Part shown: in pieces, positions 40,043 through 49,527 of the stretch
Layout of the letters: every line of letters begins with the position of its first letter
Numbering within the stretch: position 1 is the stretch's first letter
Assembly: GCF_947499695.1 (NCBI RefSeq)
Contig: NZ_CANMPQ010000001.1
Coordinates: 434,001 to 498,000 of the forward strand
Source: an uncultured Allomuricauda sp.
Lineage (GTDB): Bacteria; Bacteroidota; Bacteroidia; Flavobacteriales; Flavobacteriaceae
DNA length: 64,000 nucleotides
Direction of reading: 5' to 3'
Translations under genes and position numbers: made by a program
The notes under the pieces: model-generated
The model's input: only the letters and a program-made list of their open reading frames with translations
What the model was told of the DNA's origin: nothing
Database searches by the model: none

Positions 40043-42223
40043 ATGAAAAATAACCAAAATCCTATCAAAACCGTATTTGCGATTGTTTTCGCTTTGACTT
40101 TATCAGTTAGTTGGGCACAAGACCAGAAGAAAGTAAATATCTGTTGGGATGTATCCAATTCAATGGATAACAGAAATTTAGATAAAGAGTTCTACTTTTT
40201 GGACGCTTATTTTAAGGACGTTAAAGATGCTAAGGTCGCATTATTGACTTTTAGTAATCAGGTAATGTCTAAGGATGAATTTGAAGTTAGTAGTGGTGAT
40301 TGGCAAGAAATAAAAGAGAAATTAAAGAATGTCAATCATGATGGAGGTACCTTTTTTGGGTCATTGGAAGATTATGCCAAAGGAGGCGATATTCTGCTGT
40401 TCACCGACGGCAAACAGACGGTAGGCGGCACCACACCCAGCTTTGATGGCGAACTTTATATTATCAATGGGAAGAAAGACTTTGACAGGGCCAGTCTTAA
40501 TCTTCTGGCCATAGTGAACAATGGGAACCTGATTAATCTAACGGAGAAAAGAGATTTAAAAAGTAAATCAAACGCTCGAATTTATACTGGAAATATCTAT
40601 AAGGGGACGGTAGGTTTGGCAAGCGCCGAAATATATGTAAAAGGAAACCAAAGTGAGCTGTCAAAATCGGACGAATCCGGGGCCTTTAAAATTAATGCTG
40701 TTGCGGGTGATACCTTGGTGGTATCTTACGGGAAAGACAAAGGAGAACAGGTTCTGGGTGATAATTTGTCCATTGACTTTTCCTTTAAGGACAGTGGAAT
40801 TCAGCTAGATGAAGTAGTGGTTACAGACGAGGCGAAAGTTGAAACAAGTGAAATAACCACGGCCTATGGTACAGAAAGTAAAGAGAAACTCGGTTACGCG
40901 GTTCAATCCATTACGGATAAAGAAATATCGGATGTGGCAACCACAGGGAACAATGCAATTCAAGGAAAGTTTTCTGGTGTTAAATTAGGTCAAAATGATG
41001 ATTTAAGTCAAATCATTATGCGCCCCAGTAATTCCATCCTCGGAAACAATTATGGACTGATTGTAATTGATGGTATTCCAACTAATCGCTCAAACTCAAG
41101 TGTAGGTAATGGCAGCATTGCGAACACGAACTTTATTGATCCACGAAACATTGCGGAAATCACGGTGCTGAAGGGTTTGGCAGCTACAAATCGTTTTGGT
41201 AGCATGGGAGCCAATGGAGTATTGTTGATTACCACGAAAACCGCTCAAGTTGTTGGCCCTAAGGGTGAAAAAAGGGACTTGGCCCGATTGACCAACAATG
41301 TTTATGATGGAAAGATAAAAGTCAATAGTAAGACTTTGGTAACCCCATACCTTAAGGAGTTAAAAAAAGGGAAAAATGTTCAAGAAGCGTATAACATATA
41401 TTTGGCGCAGCAAGGTAAATATCCAGACACACCGGAGTATTTTTTGGATGTGTATTCTTTCTTTTACAGTGCCAATGCTGACCTGGCCAATAGAATATTG
41501 ACGAATATTCTGGAAAAGGAACTACCCAGCTACAATGAACTTAAAGGAATGTATCTAAAAGCCTCCGAATTTGGAAACTATGACTTGGCATTATCTGCTG
41601 CCGACCGTATGCTTGAAATGTTTCCAAACAAAATTCAACCGTATTTGGATGTTGCTATGGCCAATAAGATGGCAGGAAACCATCAAGAGGCGTTGAACAT
41701 GTTCAACAAGATTATAAATGGGTCTGCCAATCAGGGATTGAATTTTCTGGGTATTGAAAAAGTAGTTGGCACGGAGATAAGGAATTTAGTCAATAAAAAG
41801 AGAAATCAACTAGACTTAAGTAAAGTTGACCAAAAATATACAAACAACCTGACCTATAATGCACGCTTGTTTTTGGACTGGAACAATACCGATGCCGAGT
41901 TCGTAATACAGATGGTTAATCCTCAGAAAAGGTTCTTCAATTGGGAACATACAGAAACAGGAGATCGTGCGCGAATATTAAATGAGTTACAACATGGTTT
42001 CAGTACCGAACAATTTGAGATTGTTGGGGCGGAAACGGTTGGTGATTGGATTTTGAACGTGACTTATCTGGGAAACAGGACATCAGGTAGTAAAATGCCA
42101 ACATTCTTAAAATGCACAGTTGAACATAATTTTGGCAAACCAAACCAAAAGAGTGAAGAATTCCTTGTTCGACTCCAAGAACCTGGAGATGAGCAACAGT
42201 TGGCCAAATTTACAGTGCAATAA
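40043..42223 (+). CDS. VWA-plug-TPR-DUF2135-like exported protein without beta-barrel
   Basis: The 726-residue protein has a signal peptide (1-25), a von Willebrand A domain (about 29-165) with an intact MIDAS triad (Asp36-x-Ser38-x-Ser40, then GGTF and LFTDG), a carboxypeptidase-regulatory-like domain (about 195-268, ending LDEVVVTDE), a plug-like domain (about 285-405; ATTGNNAIQGKFSGVKL, RNIAEITVLKGLAATNRFGSMGANGVLLITTK), TPRs (about 430-560) and a DUF2135-like domain (about 620-705; FLDWNNTDAEFVIQMVNP). From the carboxypeptidase-like domain on it is colinear with the preceding protein. A metal-dependent protein-protein interaction role in the periplasm is inferred. Confidence 0.82.
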   Translation: MKNNQNPIKTVFAIVFALTLSVSWAQDQKKVNICWDVSNSMDNRNLDKEFYFLDAYFKDVKDAKVALLTFSNQVMSKDEFEVSSGDWQEIKEKLKNVNHDGGTFFGSLEDYAKGGDILLFTDGKQTVGGTTPSFDGELYIINGKKDFDRASLNLLAIVNNGNLINLTEKRDLKSKSNARIYTGNIYKGTVGLASAEIYVKGNQSELSKSDESGAFKINAVAGDTLVVSYGKDKGEQVLGDNLSIDFSFKDSGIQLDEVVVTDEAKVETSEITTAYGTESKEKLGYAVQSITDKEISDVATTGNNAIQGKFSGVKLGQNDDLSQIIMRPSNSILGNNYGLIVIDGIPTNRSNSSVGNGSIANTNFIDPRNIAEITVLKGLAATNRFGSMGANGVLLITTKTAQVVGPKGEKRDLARLTNNVYDGKIKVNSKTLVTPYLKELKKGKNVQEAYNIYLAQQGKYPDTPEYFLDVYSFFYSANADLANRILTNILEKELPSYNELKGMYLKASEFGNYDLALSAADRMLEMFPNKIQPYLDVAMANKMAGNHQEALNMFNKIINGSANQGLNFLGIEKVVGTEIRNLVNKKRNQLDLSKVDQKYTNNLTYNARLFLDWNNTDAEFVIQMVNPQKRFFNWEHTETGDRARILNELQHGFSTEQFEIVGAETVGDWILNVTYLGNRTSGSKMPTFLKCTVEHNFGKPNQKSEEFLVRLQEPGDEQQLAKFTVQ

Positions 42224-43852
42224 TTACACCTGAAGTACGCCCATATTAAACTGTTTTTCAATAGGCGAATGGTCAGCGGCTTCAATGCCCATGGAAATCC
42301 ATTTTCGGGTTTCCAGAGGGTCTATAATGGCATCCGTCCAAAGATGGGAGGCTGCATAATAAGGGGATATTTGGTTGTCGTAGCGTTGTTTGATTTTATC
42401 AAATAACTCTTGTTCCTTTTGGGCATCTAGTGTTTCACCATTTTTCTCAAGCGAAGCCTTTTCAATTTGCAATAACACTTTGGCCGCAGAATTTCCGCTC
42501 ATCACAGCGAGTTCAGCACTAGGCCATGCAACAATTAACCTGGGGTCATACGCTTTCCCACACATAGCATAATTTCCGGCTCCATAACTATTACCAATGA
42601 CAATAGTGAATTTTGGCACCACTGAGTTGCTTACTGCATTTACCATTTTGGCACCATCTTTTATAATTCCTCCATGCTCACTTTTGCTACCCACCATAAA
42701 TCCGGTAACATCTTGTAAAAACACCAAGGGAATTTTCTTTTGGTTGCAATTGGCAATAAAACGGGTGGCCTTATCCGCAGAATCCGAGTAGATGACACCA
42801 CCGAACTGCATTTCCCCTTTTTTCGTTTTTACCACTTTTCGTTGATTCGCTACAATACCGACGGCCCAGCCATCGATGCGAGCGTAGCCGGTTAAAATGG
42901 TTTTGCCATAACCTTCCTTGTACTGATCAAATTCTGAATTATCCACCAACCGTTTTATTATCTCCAACATATCATACTGATCTCCTCGAGAGGCAGGTAG
43001 AATTCCATACATGTCTTCTGGATTTTCAATAGGAGCTTTTGTTTCAATTCTATTGAATCCTGTTTTTTCAAAATCACCAATTTTACCAACGATACGCTTA
43101 ATCTTGTCCAAGGCATCTTTATCGTCCTTGGCTTTATAATCCGTTACTCCGCTTATCTCCGAGTGCGTTGTTGCTCCACCTAAAGTTTCATTGTCAATAC
43201 TTTCACCAATGGCCGCTTTCACCAAATAACTTCCAGCTAAAAAGATGCTTCCTGTTTTGTCAACGATCATTGCTTCATCGCTCATTATCGGCAAATAAGC
43301 TCCGCCAGCTACGCAACTTCCCATTACTGCAGAAATTTGAGTAATACCCATACTACTCATTTTGGCATTGTTTCTAAAAATGCGACCAAAATGTTCTTTG
43401 TCAGGAAAAATTTCATCTTGCATGGGTAGATACACTCCAGCACTATCTACTAGATAGATAATTGGCAATTTGTTCTCCATGGAAATTTCCTGGGCTCTCA
43501 AGTTTTTCTTTCCCGTAATGGGAAACCAAGCTCCTGCTTTTACAGTGGCGTCGTTGGCTACAATTACACATTGTTTTCCTTGGACGTATCCGATTTTAAC
43601 AACAACCCCTGCGGATGGGCATCCTCCATGCTCAGCATACATACCTTCTCCGGCAAAAGCTCCAATCTCAATACATTGCGAGTCCGTATCCAACAAATAA
43701 TCAATTCGTTCCCGGGCGGTCATTTTGCCTTTTGCGTGATGCTTTTCAATTCTTTTTTTTCCGCCACCAAGTTTTACTTGGGACAATTTTTTTCTAAGCT
43801 CGGCAAGCTTTAGTTTATTGTGATCTTCGTTTTTATTGAAGTTAATATCCAT
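42224..43852 (-). CDS. Acyl-CoA carboxylase carboxyltransferase (beta) subunit
   Basis: The 542-residue protein is a biotin-dependent carboxyltransferase with two crotonase-like halves. Oxyanion glycine pairs are seen in AVMGSCVAGGAYLPIMSD and GNSYGAGNYAMCGKAYDPRL. It transfers carboxylate from biotin to an acyl-CoA such as methylcrotonyl-, propionyl- or acetyl-CoA; the length and sequence suit the methylcrotonyl/propionyl group, but the substrate is uncertain. No biotin carboxylase gene is adjacent. Its stop codon abuts that of the convergent VWA-plug gene (TAATTA shared junction). Confidence 0.9.
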   Translation of the reverse strand: MDINFNKNEDHNKLKLAELRKKLSQVKLGGGKKRIEKHHAKGKMTARERIDYLLDTDSQCIEIGAFAGEGMYAEHGGCPSAGVVVKIGYVQGKQCVIVANDATVKAGAWFPITGKKNLRAQEISMENKLPIIYLVDSAGVYLPMQDEIFPDKEHFGRIFRNNAKMSSMGITQISAVMGSCVAGGAYLPIMSDEAMIVDKTGSIFLAGSYLVKAAIGESIDNETLGGATTHSEISGVTDYKAKDDKDALDKIKRIVGKIGDFEKTGFNRIETKAPIENPEDMYGILPASRGDQYDMLEIIKRLVDNSEFDQYKEGYGKTILTGYARIDGWAVGIVANQRKVVKTKKGEMQFGGVIYSDSADKATRFIANCNQKKIPLVFLQDVTGFMVGSKSEHGGIIKDGAKMVNAVSNSVVPKFTIVIGNSYGAGNYAMCGKAYDPRLIVAWPSAELAVMSGNSAAKVLLQIEKASLEKNGETLDAQKEQELFDKIKQRYDNQISPYYAASHLWTDAIIDPLETRKWISMGIEAADHSPIEKQFNMGVLQV

Positions 43853-43903
43853 AGTTAATAAGCCAATTTCAACGTGCTGTTAAAGATAAGGAGTTATAAT
43901 CAT

Positions 43904-43911
43904 TACTTTTG
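43904..43911 (+). promoter_or_regulatory. -7 element (TACTTTTG) of Gfo/Idh/MocA gene
   Basis: The exact TAnnTTTG match ends 7 nt before the ATG, predicting a leaderless mRNA. Confidence 0.6.
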
Positions 43912-43918
43912 ATTCTAT

Positions 43919-44902
43919 ATGAAAAGTAAAATAAAATGGGGCATTATTGGCCCAGGAAATATTGCAAGAAAGTTCACTTCCGATTTAAAGATGGTTGAGC
44001 AAGCATCTGTGGCAGCGGTAGCTTCTAGAAATTTGGAAAGAGCTCAAGGTTTTGCAAATGAGTTTCAAATCCCTAACGTATTCGATAGTTATGATGCTTT
44101 GTTTGCTTCCGATGAAATTGATATTGTTTATATAGCAACTCCGCACAATTTTCATAAAGATTTGTCCATAAGAGCCATGGAACATGGAAAGCACGTGCTC
44201 TGTGAAAAACCTTTGGGAGTAAATAGGGCAGAGGTTGAGGAAATTATATTGGCAGCTAAGAAAAATAAGGTTTTTATGATGGAGGGACTTTGGTCACGTT
44301 TTAATCCATCCATCGCAAAAGCGAAGCAGCTTGTTGATACCGGAGAGATTGGACAAGTGTCCTACGTGAATGCTGATTTTGCATTTTATGGATTGGACCG
44401 AGGTGAGGATTCAAGAATTCTAAATCCTGATTTAGCTTCTGGCTCTTTGTTGGATATAGGAATTTACCCCATTTTTTTGGCTTATTTGATTTTGGGTATG
44501 CCAGAAGAAATTAAAGCTTCGTCCAATTTTCATCCTAACGGTACAGAAATACAGACCTCGATGATTTTTCAATATTCGGATGCACAAGCAGTTCTGTATA
44601 GCGGATTGACCAGTAATTCAAAAATGGAAGCCAAAATATCGGGGAGTGAAGGGGAAATAACCTTATCATCTCGTTGGCATGAAGCGGATGGATATACTTT
44701 GGTCAAACAGAATGAGTCGCAAGAAGTTGAATTACCAAGAACCGGAGTAGGTTTTGTCCATGAGATTTTGAAAGTGCATGATTGTCTGAACAACAACATG
44801 TTGGAATGTGATTTATGGACACATCAAAACAGTTTGGATTTGGTTGAACTTATGGATACTATCAGAAAAAAAACCGGAATCAAGTTCCCTTTCGAAACAT
44901 AA
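43919..44902 (+). CDS. Gfo/Idh/MocA-family oxidoreductase
   Basis: The 327-residue protein has an N-terminal NAD(P)-binding Rossmann domain (WGIIGPGNIARKFTSDL at the start) and the conserved CEKPLGVNRAEVEE motif near residue 93, whose Lys is catalytic. The C-terminal alpha/beta domain starts near 125 (LWSRFNPSI). Relatives include dihydrodiol and xylose dehydrogenases. No sugar cluster surrounds it, so the substrate is unknown. Confidence 0.9.
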   Translation: MKSKIKWGIIGPGNIARKFTSDLKMVEQASVAAVASRNLERAQGFANEFQIPNVFDSYDALFASDEIDIVYIATPHNFHKDLSIRAMEHGKHVLCEKPLGVNRAEVEEIILAAKKNKVFMMEGLWSRFNPSIAKAKQLVDTGEIGQVSYVNADFAFYGLDRGEDSRILNPDLASGSLLDIGIYPIFLAYLILGMPEEIKASSNFHPNGTEIQTSMIFQYSDAQAVLYSGLTSNSKMEAKISGSEGEITLSSRWHEADGYTLVKQNESQEVELPRTGVGFVHEILKVHDCLNNNMLECDLWTHQNSLDLVELMDTIRKKTGIKFPFET

Positions 44903-44970
44903 AGAACCCTGTACTTCTAGGAATATTTCTTTTTTTTACGATATTTGATTCTTTACCAAACCAACTACAT

Positions 44971-45153
44971 ATGGGAATGAATAAAAATACCGTGCTTGCA
45001 TGGGCAACATGGATAATGATTTTTGTGGGACTTGGAATGATTGCTTTAGGCGCATTTAAGTATGATGAAGTGGCAGGTTATGGATTTGCCGCTGTAGGCA
45101 TCGGTTTTTTCGCCATAGCATGGGTTTTCAATGCTCTCAAGGGTCGCGTATAA
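44971..45153 (+). CDS. Small two-helix membrane protein (CAL67264-like)
   Basis: The 60-residue protein consists almost wholly of two membrane helices (about 8-27 and 34-54) with a short loop (KYDEVAGYG) and a basic C-terminus (LKGRV). I believe it matches the small flavobacterial family named CAL67264 membrane protein, recalled from annotation rather than searched. It lies 38 bp upstream of ettA, probably in the same transcript. Function unknown. Confidence 0.8.
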   Translation: MGMNKNTVLAWATWIMIFVGLGMIALGAFKYDEVAGYGFAAVGIGFFAIAWVFNALKGRV

Positions 45154-45191
45154 TCTTCCAATACATAACATAACAAACATATTACAACCAA

Positions 45192-46883
45192 ATGTCAGAC
45201 GATAAGAAAGTCATCTTTTCAATGTCTGGGGTCACCAAAACGTTTAAAACGGCGAACACCCCAGTCTTAAAAAACATATATCTCAGCTTTTTCTACGGAG
45301 CTAAAATTGGAATATTAGGACTGAATGGTTCCGGTAAATCCACCTTACTGAAAATAATCGCGGGGGTAGACAAGAACTACCAAGGGGATGTTGTGTTTTC
45401 ACCAGGATATACCGTGGGTTATTTGGAGCAGGAACCCCAATTGGATGAAGAGAAGACGGTTCTGGAGGTTGTAAAAGAAGGAGTAGCTGACACCGTTGCA
45501 ATTCTGGACGAATATAATAAGATCAACGATATGTTTGGTCTTCCTGAAGTTTACGAAGATGCAGATAAGATGCAAAAACTGATGGACAAGCAAGCTCAAC
45601 TTCAAGATCAAATTGACGCGGCCAATGCCTGGGAACTTGATACTAAGCTTGAAATAGCTATGGATGCATTGCGTACACCGGAATCTGATAAAAAAATCGG
45701 AGTGCTCTCAGGTGGAGAACGAAGAAGAGTAGCCCTTTGCCGCTTGTTACTGAAAGAACCGGACGTTTTGCTTTTGGATGAACCTACCAACCACTTGGAT
45801 GCCGAATCTGTACACTGGTTGGAACATCATTTAGCACAATACAAAGGAACAGTGATTGCTGTCACGCATGACCGTTATTTCTTGGACAACGTAGCCGGTT
45901 GGATTTTGGAACTGGATAGAGGAGAAGGGATACCTTGGAAAGGAAACTACTCTGGATGGTTGGATCAAAAATCAAAACGTTTAGCCCAAGAAAGCAAGCA
46001 GGCTTCCAAAAGGCAAAAGACACTTGAACGCGAGTTGGACTGGGTCAGACAAGGAGCAAAGGGTAGACAGACCAAACAGAAAGCTCGCCTTAAAAATTAT
46101 GATAAACTTCTGAGCCAAGATCAAAAGCAGCTGGAGGAAAAACTGGAGATTTATATTCCTAATGGGCCGAGATTAGGAACAAATGTGATTGAGTCCAAAG
46201 GAGTAAGCAAAGCTTATGGGGATAAACTGCTATATGAAGACCTGAATTTTAACCTTCCACAAGCGGGAATTGTTGGCATTATAGGTCCAAATGGGGCAGG
46301 TAAGACCACCATTTTCCGGATGATTATGGGAGAAGAAACTCCAGACAAGGGAGAGTTTTCCGTTGGCGATACTGCAAAACTGGCCTATGTGGACCAAAGT
46401 CATTCCAACATAGACCCGAACAAAACTATTTGGGAAAATTTCAGTGATGGACAAGAGCTTGTGATGATGGGTGGAAAGCAAGTAAACTCAAGAGCATACC
46501 TAAGTCGTTTTAATTTTTCCGGTAGCGAGCAAAATAAGAAAGTAGATATGTTGTCTGGTGGAGAACGAAACCGACTTCACCTGGCCATGACTTTAAAAGA
46601 GGAAGGAAATGTCTTGCTATTAGACGAGCCAACCAACGATTTAGATGTAAACACACTTCGAGCCTTGGAAGAAGGTCTTGAAAATTTTGCAGGTTGCGCC
46701 GTAATCATTTCCCACGATAGATGGTTTTTAGATAGAATATGCACACATATCCTTGCCTTTGAAGGAGATTCCCAAGTTTATTTCTTCGAAGGGTCATTCT
46801 CCGATTATGAGGAGAACAAAAAGAAACGCCTGGGAACAGATATTATGCCCAAGCGTATCAAATACAAGAAATTAATTCGGTAA
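45192..46883 (+). CDS. ettA: Energy-dependent translational throttle protein EttA (ABC-F)
   Basis: The 563-residue ABC-F ATPase has two nucleotide-binding domains: Walker A GLNGSGKST (near 42) with signature LSGGERRRVAL and Walker B VLLLDEPTNHLD, then GPNGAGKTT (near 366) with LSGGERNRLHL and VLLLDEPTNDLD. No membrane segments are present. The arm and P-site interaction linker lie between the domains (about 255-330). EttA binds the ribosomal E site and gates the first peptide bond according to the energy charge. Confidence 0.95.
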   Translation: MSDDKKVIFSMSGVTKTFKTANTPVLKNIYLSFFYGAKIGILGLNGSGKSTLLKIIAGVDKNYQGDVVFSPGYTVGYLEQEPQLDEEKTVLEVVKEGVADTVAILDEYNKINDMFGLPEVYEDADKMQKLMDKQAQLQDQIDAANAWELDTKLEIAMDALRTPESDKKIGVLSGGERRRVALCRLLLKEPDVLLLDEPTNHLDAESVHWLEHHLAQYKGTVIAVTHDRYFLDNVAGWILELDRGEGIPWKGNYSGWLDQKSKRLAQESKQASKRQKTLERELDWVRQGAKGRQTKQKARLKNYDKLLSQDQKQLEEKLEIYIPNGPRLGTNVIESKGVSKAYGDKLLYEDLNFNLPQAGIVGIIGPNGAGKTTIFRMIMGEETPDKGEFSVGDTAKLAYVDQSHSNIDPNKTIWENFSDGQELVMMGGKQVNSRAYLSRFNFSGSEQNKKVDMLSGGERNRLHLAMTLKEEGNVLLLDEPTNDLDVNTLRALEEGLENFAGCAVIISHDRWFLDRICTHILAFEGDSQVYFFEGSFSDYEENKKKRLGTDIMPKRIKYKKLIR

Positions 46884-46890
46884 GGAACTG

Positions 46891-47574
46891 CTAATTTTCT
46901 TTTTCAAGAGCTTTTATTCCTTGTTCTAATAGTTTTTTAGCTTCCAAGAGATATGTCCTTTGATGTGCTGCTAAACTGTTAGGGTTATTTTCTTTTTCCT
47001 CAGTTTCAGAATTGAAGGATTTAGAAAACTGAACCAATTGATCAATCGCTTTTTCGGTGGATTTCAATTTATCTTTTGCATGTTTGTCAAAAACTTTAAT
47101 CATTTCCATTTCCATGGACATTTTATCGGTTTCTTCCTCATTGGCATAGGCTTCGTTCTCGATTGTGCTGTTATCACTGTCTTCTACCACAGTGGTTGAT
47201 GTGCCAAGAGTACATTCATCCAAAATGGTAATCAATTCATTGATTTGCTTCAAAGCTTTTTTGGAAAAGAATCTTCCAGCGTCCCAATCTACAGGCTCAA
47301 TGGCTTTGTCAAGAGTTTCTAAAACATCCAAAGTTTTGTCCTCCGTTTTGGCGCAATCACATTCTTCCATAAAGGATTTGGATTGTTCCAATGCTTTTCT
47401 TGCCCGTTCTGCATAGTACATCTGGTGCTCAAAGTTGGTAGCGCCCAATGCTTTTTTTGAATGACTTAGGCCATAGGTGACCTTTGCATAATAATTATCA
47501 CATTGGTTGGAAAAAGAGGTATTTATTGCAAAAATGAATGCAAATACGAATAAAACACAGGATTTGGGAGCCAT
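46891..47574 (-). CDS. Exported helical cysteine-containing protein, unknown function
   Basis: The 227-residue protein has a signal peptide (about 1-22) and a mature helix-rich sequence with two halves. The first has cysteines at the start (NQCDNYY), in EECDC and in DECTLG, likely forming disulfides. A linker rich in Ser, Asn and Glu (about 130-150) leads to a charged amphipathic C-terminal half. A periplasmic location is likely. No domain is recognised. It converges on ettA with a 7-bp gap. Confidence 0.72.
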   Translation of the reverse strand: MAPKSCVLFVFAFIFAINTSFSNQCDNYYAKVTYGLSHSKKALGATNFEHQMYYAERARKALEQSKSFMEECDCAKTEDKTLDVLETLDKAIEPVDWDAGRFFSKKALKQINELITILDECTLGTSTTVVEDSDNSTIENEAYANEEETDKMSMEMEMIKVFDKHAKDKLKSTEKAIDQLVQFSKSFNSETEEKENNPNSLAAHQRTYLLEAKKLLEQGIKALEKEN

Positions 47575-47640
47575 GGTTTAGTATTGATTTTGGTTAAGTC
47601 TTCTAGATTAACGTCAATAATGGCCCAATATTTTATAAGG

Positions 47641-48396
47641 TTAGAAATCATCCTTGGGATACCAATCCAGCTGAATCACTTTAATGTTTGAATTTCCATT
47701 GTTGACAAGGGTCTTGAATTTTTGTACATCACTCACATTCGGACGCCCACGGTAATGATATGGGTAGATTTCCTTAGGTGCGAATTCCAAAACAGCTTCG
47801 GCAGCACTTTCCTCGGTCATGGTATAGGGCAAGTTCATGCAGATAAAGGCTTTGTCAATGTTTTTCAAGGTGCGCATTTCAGGAATATCTTCCGTATCAC
47901 CTGAGAAGTACAAGCGCTCTCCTCCAATATTTAGCACATAGCCATTGCCACGACCTTTGGTATGGAACTTTAAAGCTTCGGTTCTTAAATTGTACATGGG
48001 GATGGCTTCAATCAGTATACCATAACGTTCTTTGGTGTCTCCATTATTTAAAACATCGATTTGGGGAGTGAATTCATCCGGGATTTTATCCGCTACTGCT
48101 TTAGGGACTATAATCTTTGCTTTTTTGGTATCAAGTTCCTGAAGAGTCTCCAGACTGAAGTGATCTCCATGCACATCTGTAATTAAGATCAAGTCTGGTA
48201 ATTTTCGGTTTTCAAACATTTGTTTCCCGCCAACGGGGTCAATATATATAGTGATATTATTCCATTCCAAAACAGCAGTAGCATGTTCTATCGGAGTGAT
48301 TTTGATAGCATTAGAGGGTTCAGTTTGCGCATTTATCTTCTTCGCAAAGAGCGCAAAAAATAGTACTAGGACTATTGTTGAAATTTTTTCTTTCAT
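47641..48396 (-). CDS. Exported MBL-fold metal-dependent hydrolase (UlaG-like)
   Basis: The 251-residue protein has a signal peptide (about 1-21, KKINAQ) and a metallo-beta-lactamase fold of the UlaG type: THATAVLEWNNITIYIDP at the N-terminus, metal-binding TDVHGDHFS (near 76) and YFSGDTEDIPEM (near 174), with a late His in YPYHYRG (near 213). Such proteins hydrolyse lactones or phosphodiester-like bonds; the periplasmic location makes a nutrient or detoxification role plausible. The frame is open 30 codons upstream, but ATG at 48396 begins a clean signal peptide. Confidence 0.88.
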   Translation of the reverse strand: MKEKISTIVLVLFFALFAKKINAQTEPSNAIKITPIEHATAVLEWNNITIYIDPVGGKQMFENRKLPDLILITDVHGDHFSLETLQELDTKKAKIIVPKAVADKIPDEFTPQIDVLNNGDTKERYGILIEAIPMYNLRTEALKFHTKGRGNGYVLNIGGERLYFSGDTEDIPEMRTLKNIDKAFICMNLPYTMTEESAAEAVLEFAPKEIYPYHYRGRPNVSDVQKFKTLVNNGNSNIKVIQLDWYPKDDF

Positions 48397-48563
48397 TTTT
48401 CTTAAATATTCTATTTCGCTTAAAATTAATGGTTTAGGTGGACTTTGGTTAGTTTTTTTAACAAATTTTATCGTATAAAAATCCAAAAGAAAAACTTAAG
48501 CGTATATAATCCAAACGCGATTGATTAAATACTTTAAACTGAGGATCAATTAATTAAAAAGTT

Positions 48564-49451
48564 ATGACTGAAACAAAAAGTAACAACGGATTAAAGGTAA
48601 TAGCTGGCTTGCTTGGGGTGGTTCTTTTAGGAACTATAATTTATACTGTAAGCCTTTACCAAGATAAGAAGAAGACCACTACAGCACTTACTCAAGAAAA
48701 AGAGTTGGTTGTTGAAGATTTGAACAGCTTAAAGTCTGAGTATGACAAAGCTATTCTAGAAAGCAATGCGACTAACGAAGAGTTGGTAGCTGCTAGGGAT
48801 AATATTGCAAAATACATTGATTCTGTACAGGGAATGAAAGCTGATATTGCTTCCTTATCAAGATACAGAAGACAGGTAAGTGTTCTTAAAGCTGAAAGAG
48901 AAAAATTATTGAAGCAAGTTGACTCTTTGACTACTTCCAACACTTTGTTGGCCATGGAAAGAGATAGCACATTTGCTGAGTTGGAGGCACAAACTGTATT
49001 TAACGATTCATTGGTTGTGCAAAACACACAATTGGCTGATGCTGTTGAAAGAGGTTCTGCGCTTAGCCTATCAACCTTCACAGTTGATGCTGTAAGAGAA
49101 AGAAACAGTGGTAAATTGGTTTCTACTTCCAGAGCTAAGTCTACTGACAAATTCAAAGTTTGTTTTACAGTTGCAGATAACGTAATTGCTGAAGCTGGTG
49201 ATAGAGAGTTCTTTATCGAAGTTTTAGATCCTCAAGGAAATGTTTTAGGAGATAGTTTTTCTAAATCTACAGAAGAAGGAGCTTCAATTACATATAGTAA
49301 GGGAACTAACTTTTACTATGAGAACAGTACTCTAGATGTTTGTGACTATATCAATAAGCCTGCATCAGATTTCCAAAAAGGAAACTATATGGTCAATGTT
49401 TATGACAATGGTCTAAAATTATTGGGAACTTCTAAGTTCACTTTGAAATAG
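48564..49451 (+). CDS. Membrane-anchored coiled-coil protein, unknown function
   Basis: The 295-residue protein has a short cytoplasmic N-terminus, one transmembrane helix (about 10-28), a long coiled coil (about 35-175, with regular SLKSEYD, LKAEREKLLKQVDSL heptads), and a C-terminal globular beta domain (about 190-295; DKFKVCFTVADNVIAEAGDREFFIEVLDPQGNVLGD). The pattern suggests a periplasmic envelope protein. Synonymous codon choice looks biased, perhaps reflecting high expression. A strong bidirectional terminator follows. Confidence 0.75.
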   Translation: MTETKSNNGLKVIAGLLGVVLLGTIIYTVSLYQDKKKTTTALTQEKELVVEDLNSLKSEYDKAILESNATNEELVAARDNIAKYIDSVQGMKADIASLSRYRRQVSVLKAEREKLLKQVDSLTTSNTLLAMERDSTFAELEAQTVFNDSLVVQNTQLADAVERGSALSLSTFTVDAVRERNSGKLVSTSRAKSTDKFKVCFTVADNVIAEAGDREFFIEVLDPQGNVLGDSFSKSTEEGASITYSKGTNFYYENSTLDVCDYINKPASDFQKGNYMVNVYDNGLKLLGTSKFTLK

Positions 49452-49471
49452 CATACACTATCCATATTTAT

Positions 49472-49508
49472 AAAAAAGCCCGGTTGCATTTTGCACCGGG
49501 CTTTTTTC
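49472..49508. terminator. Bidirectional terminator between coiled-coil gene and fumC
   Basis: AAAAAAGCCCGGT and ACCGGGCTTTTTT form a 13-bp stem around a short loop containing GCATTTTGC. It serves both convergent genes. Confidence 0.92.
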
Positions 49509-49527
49509 TTCTATAATTTCTTAGAAT

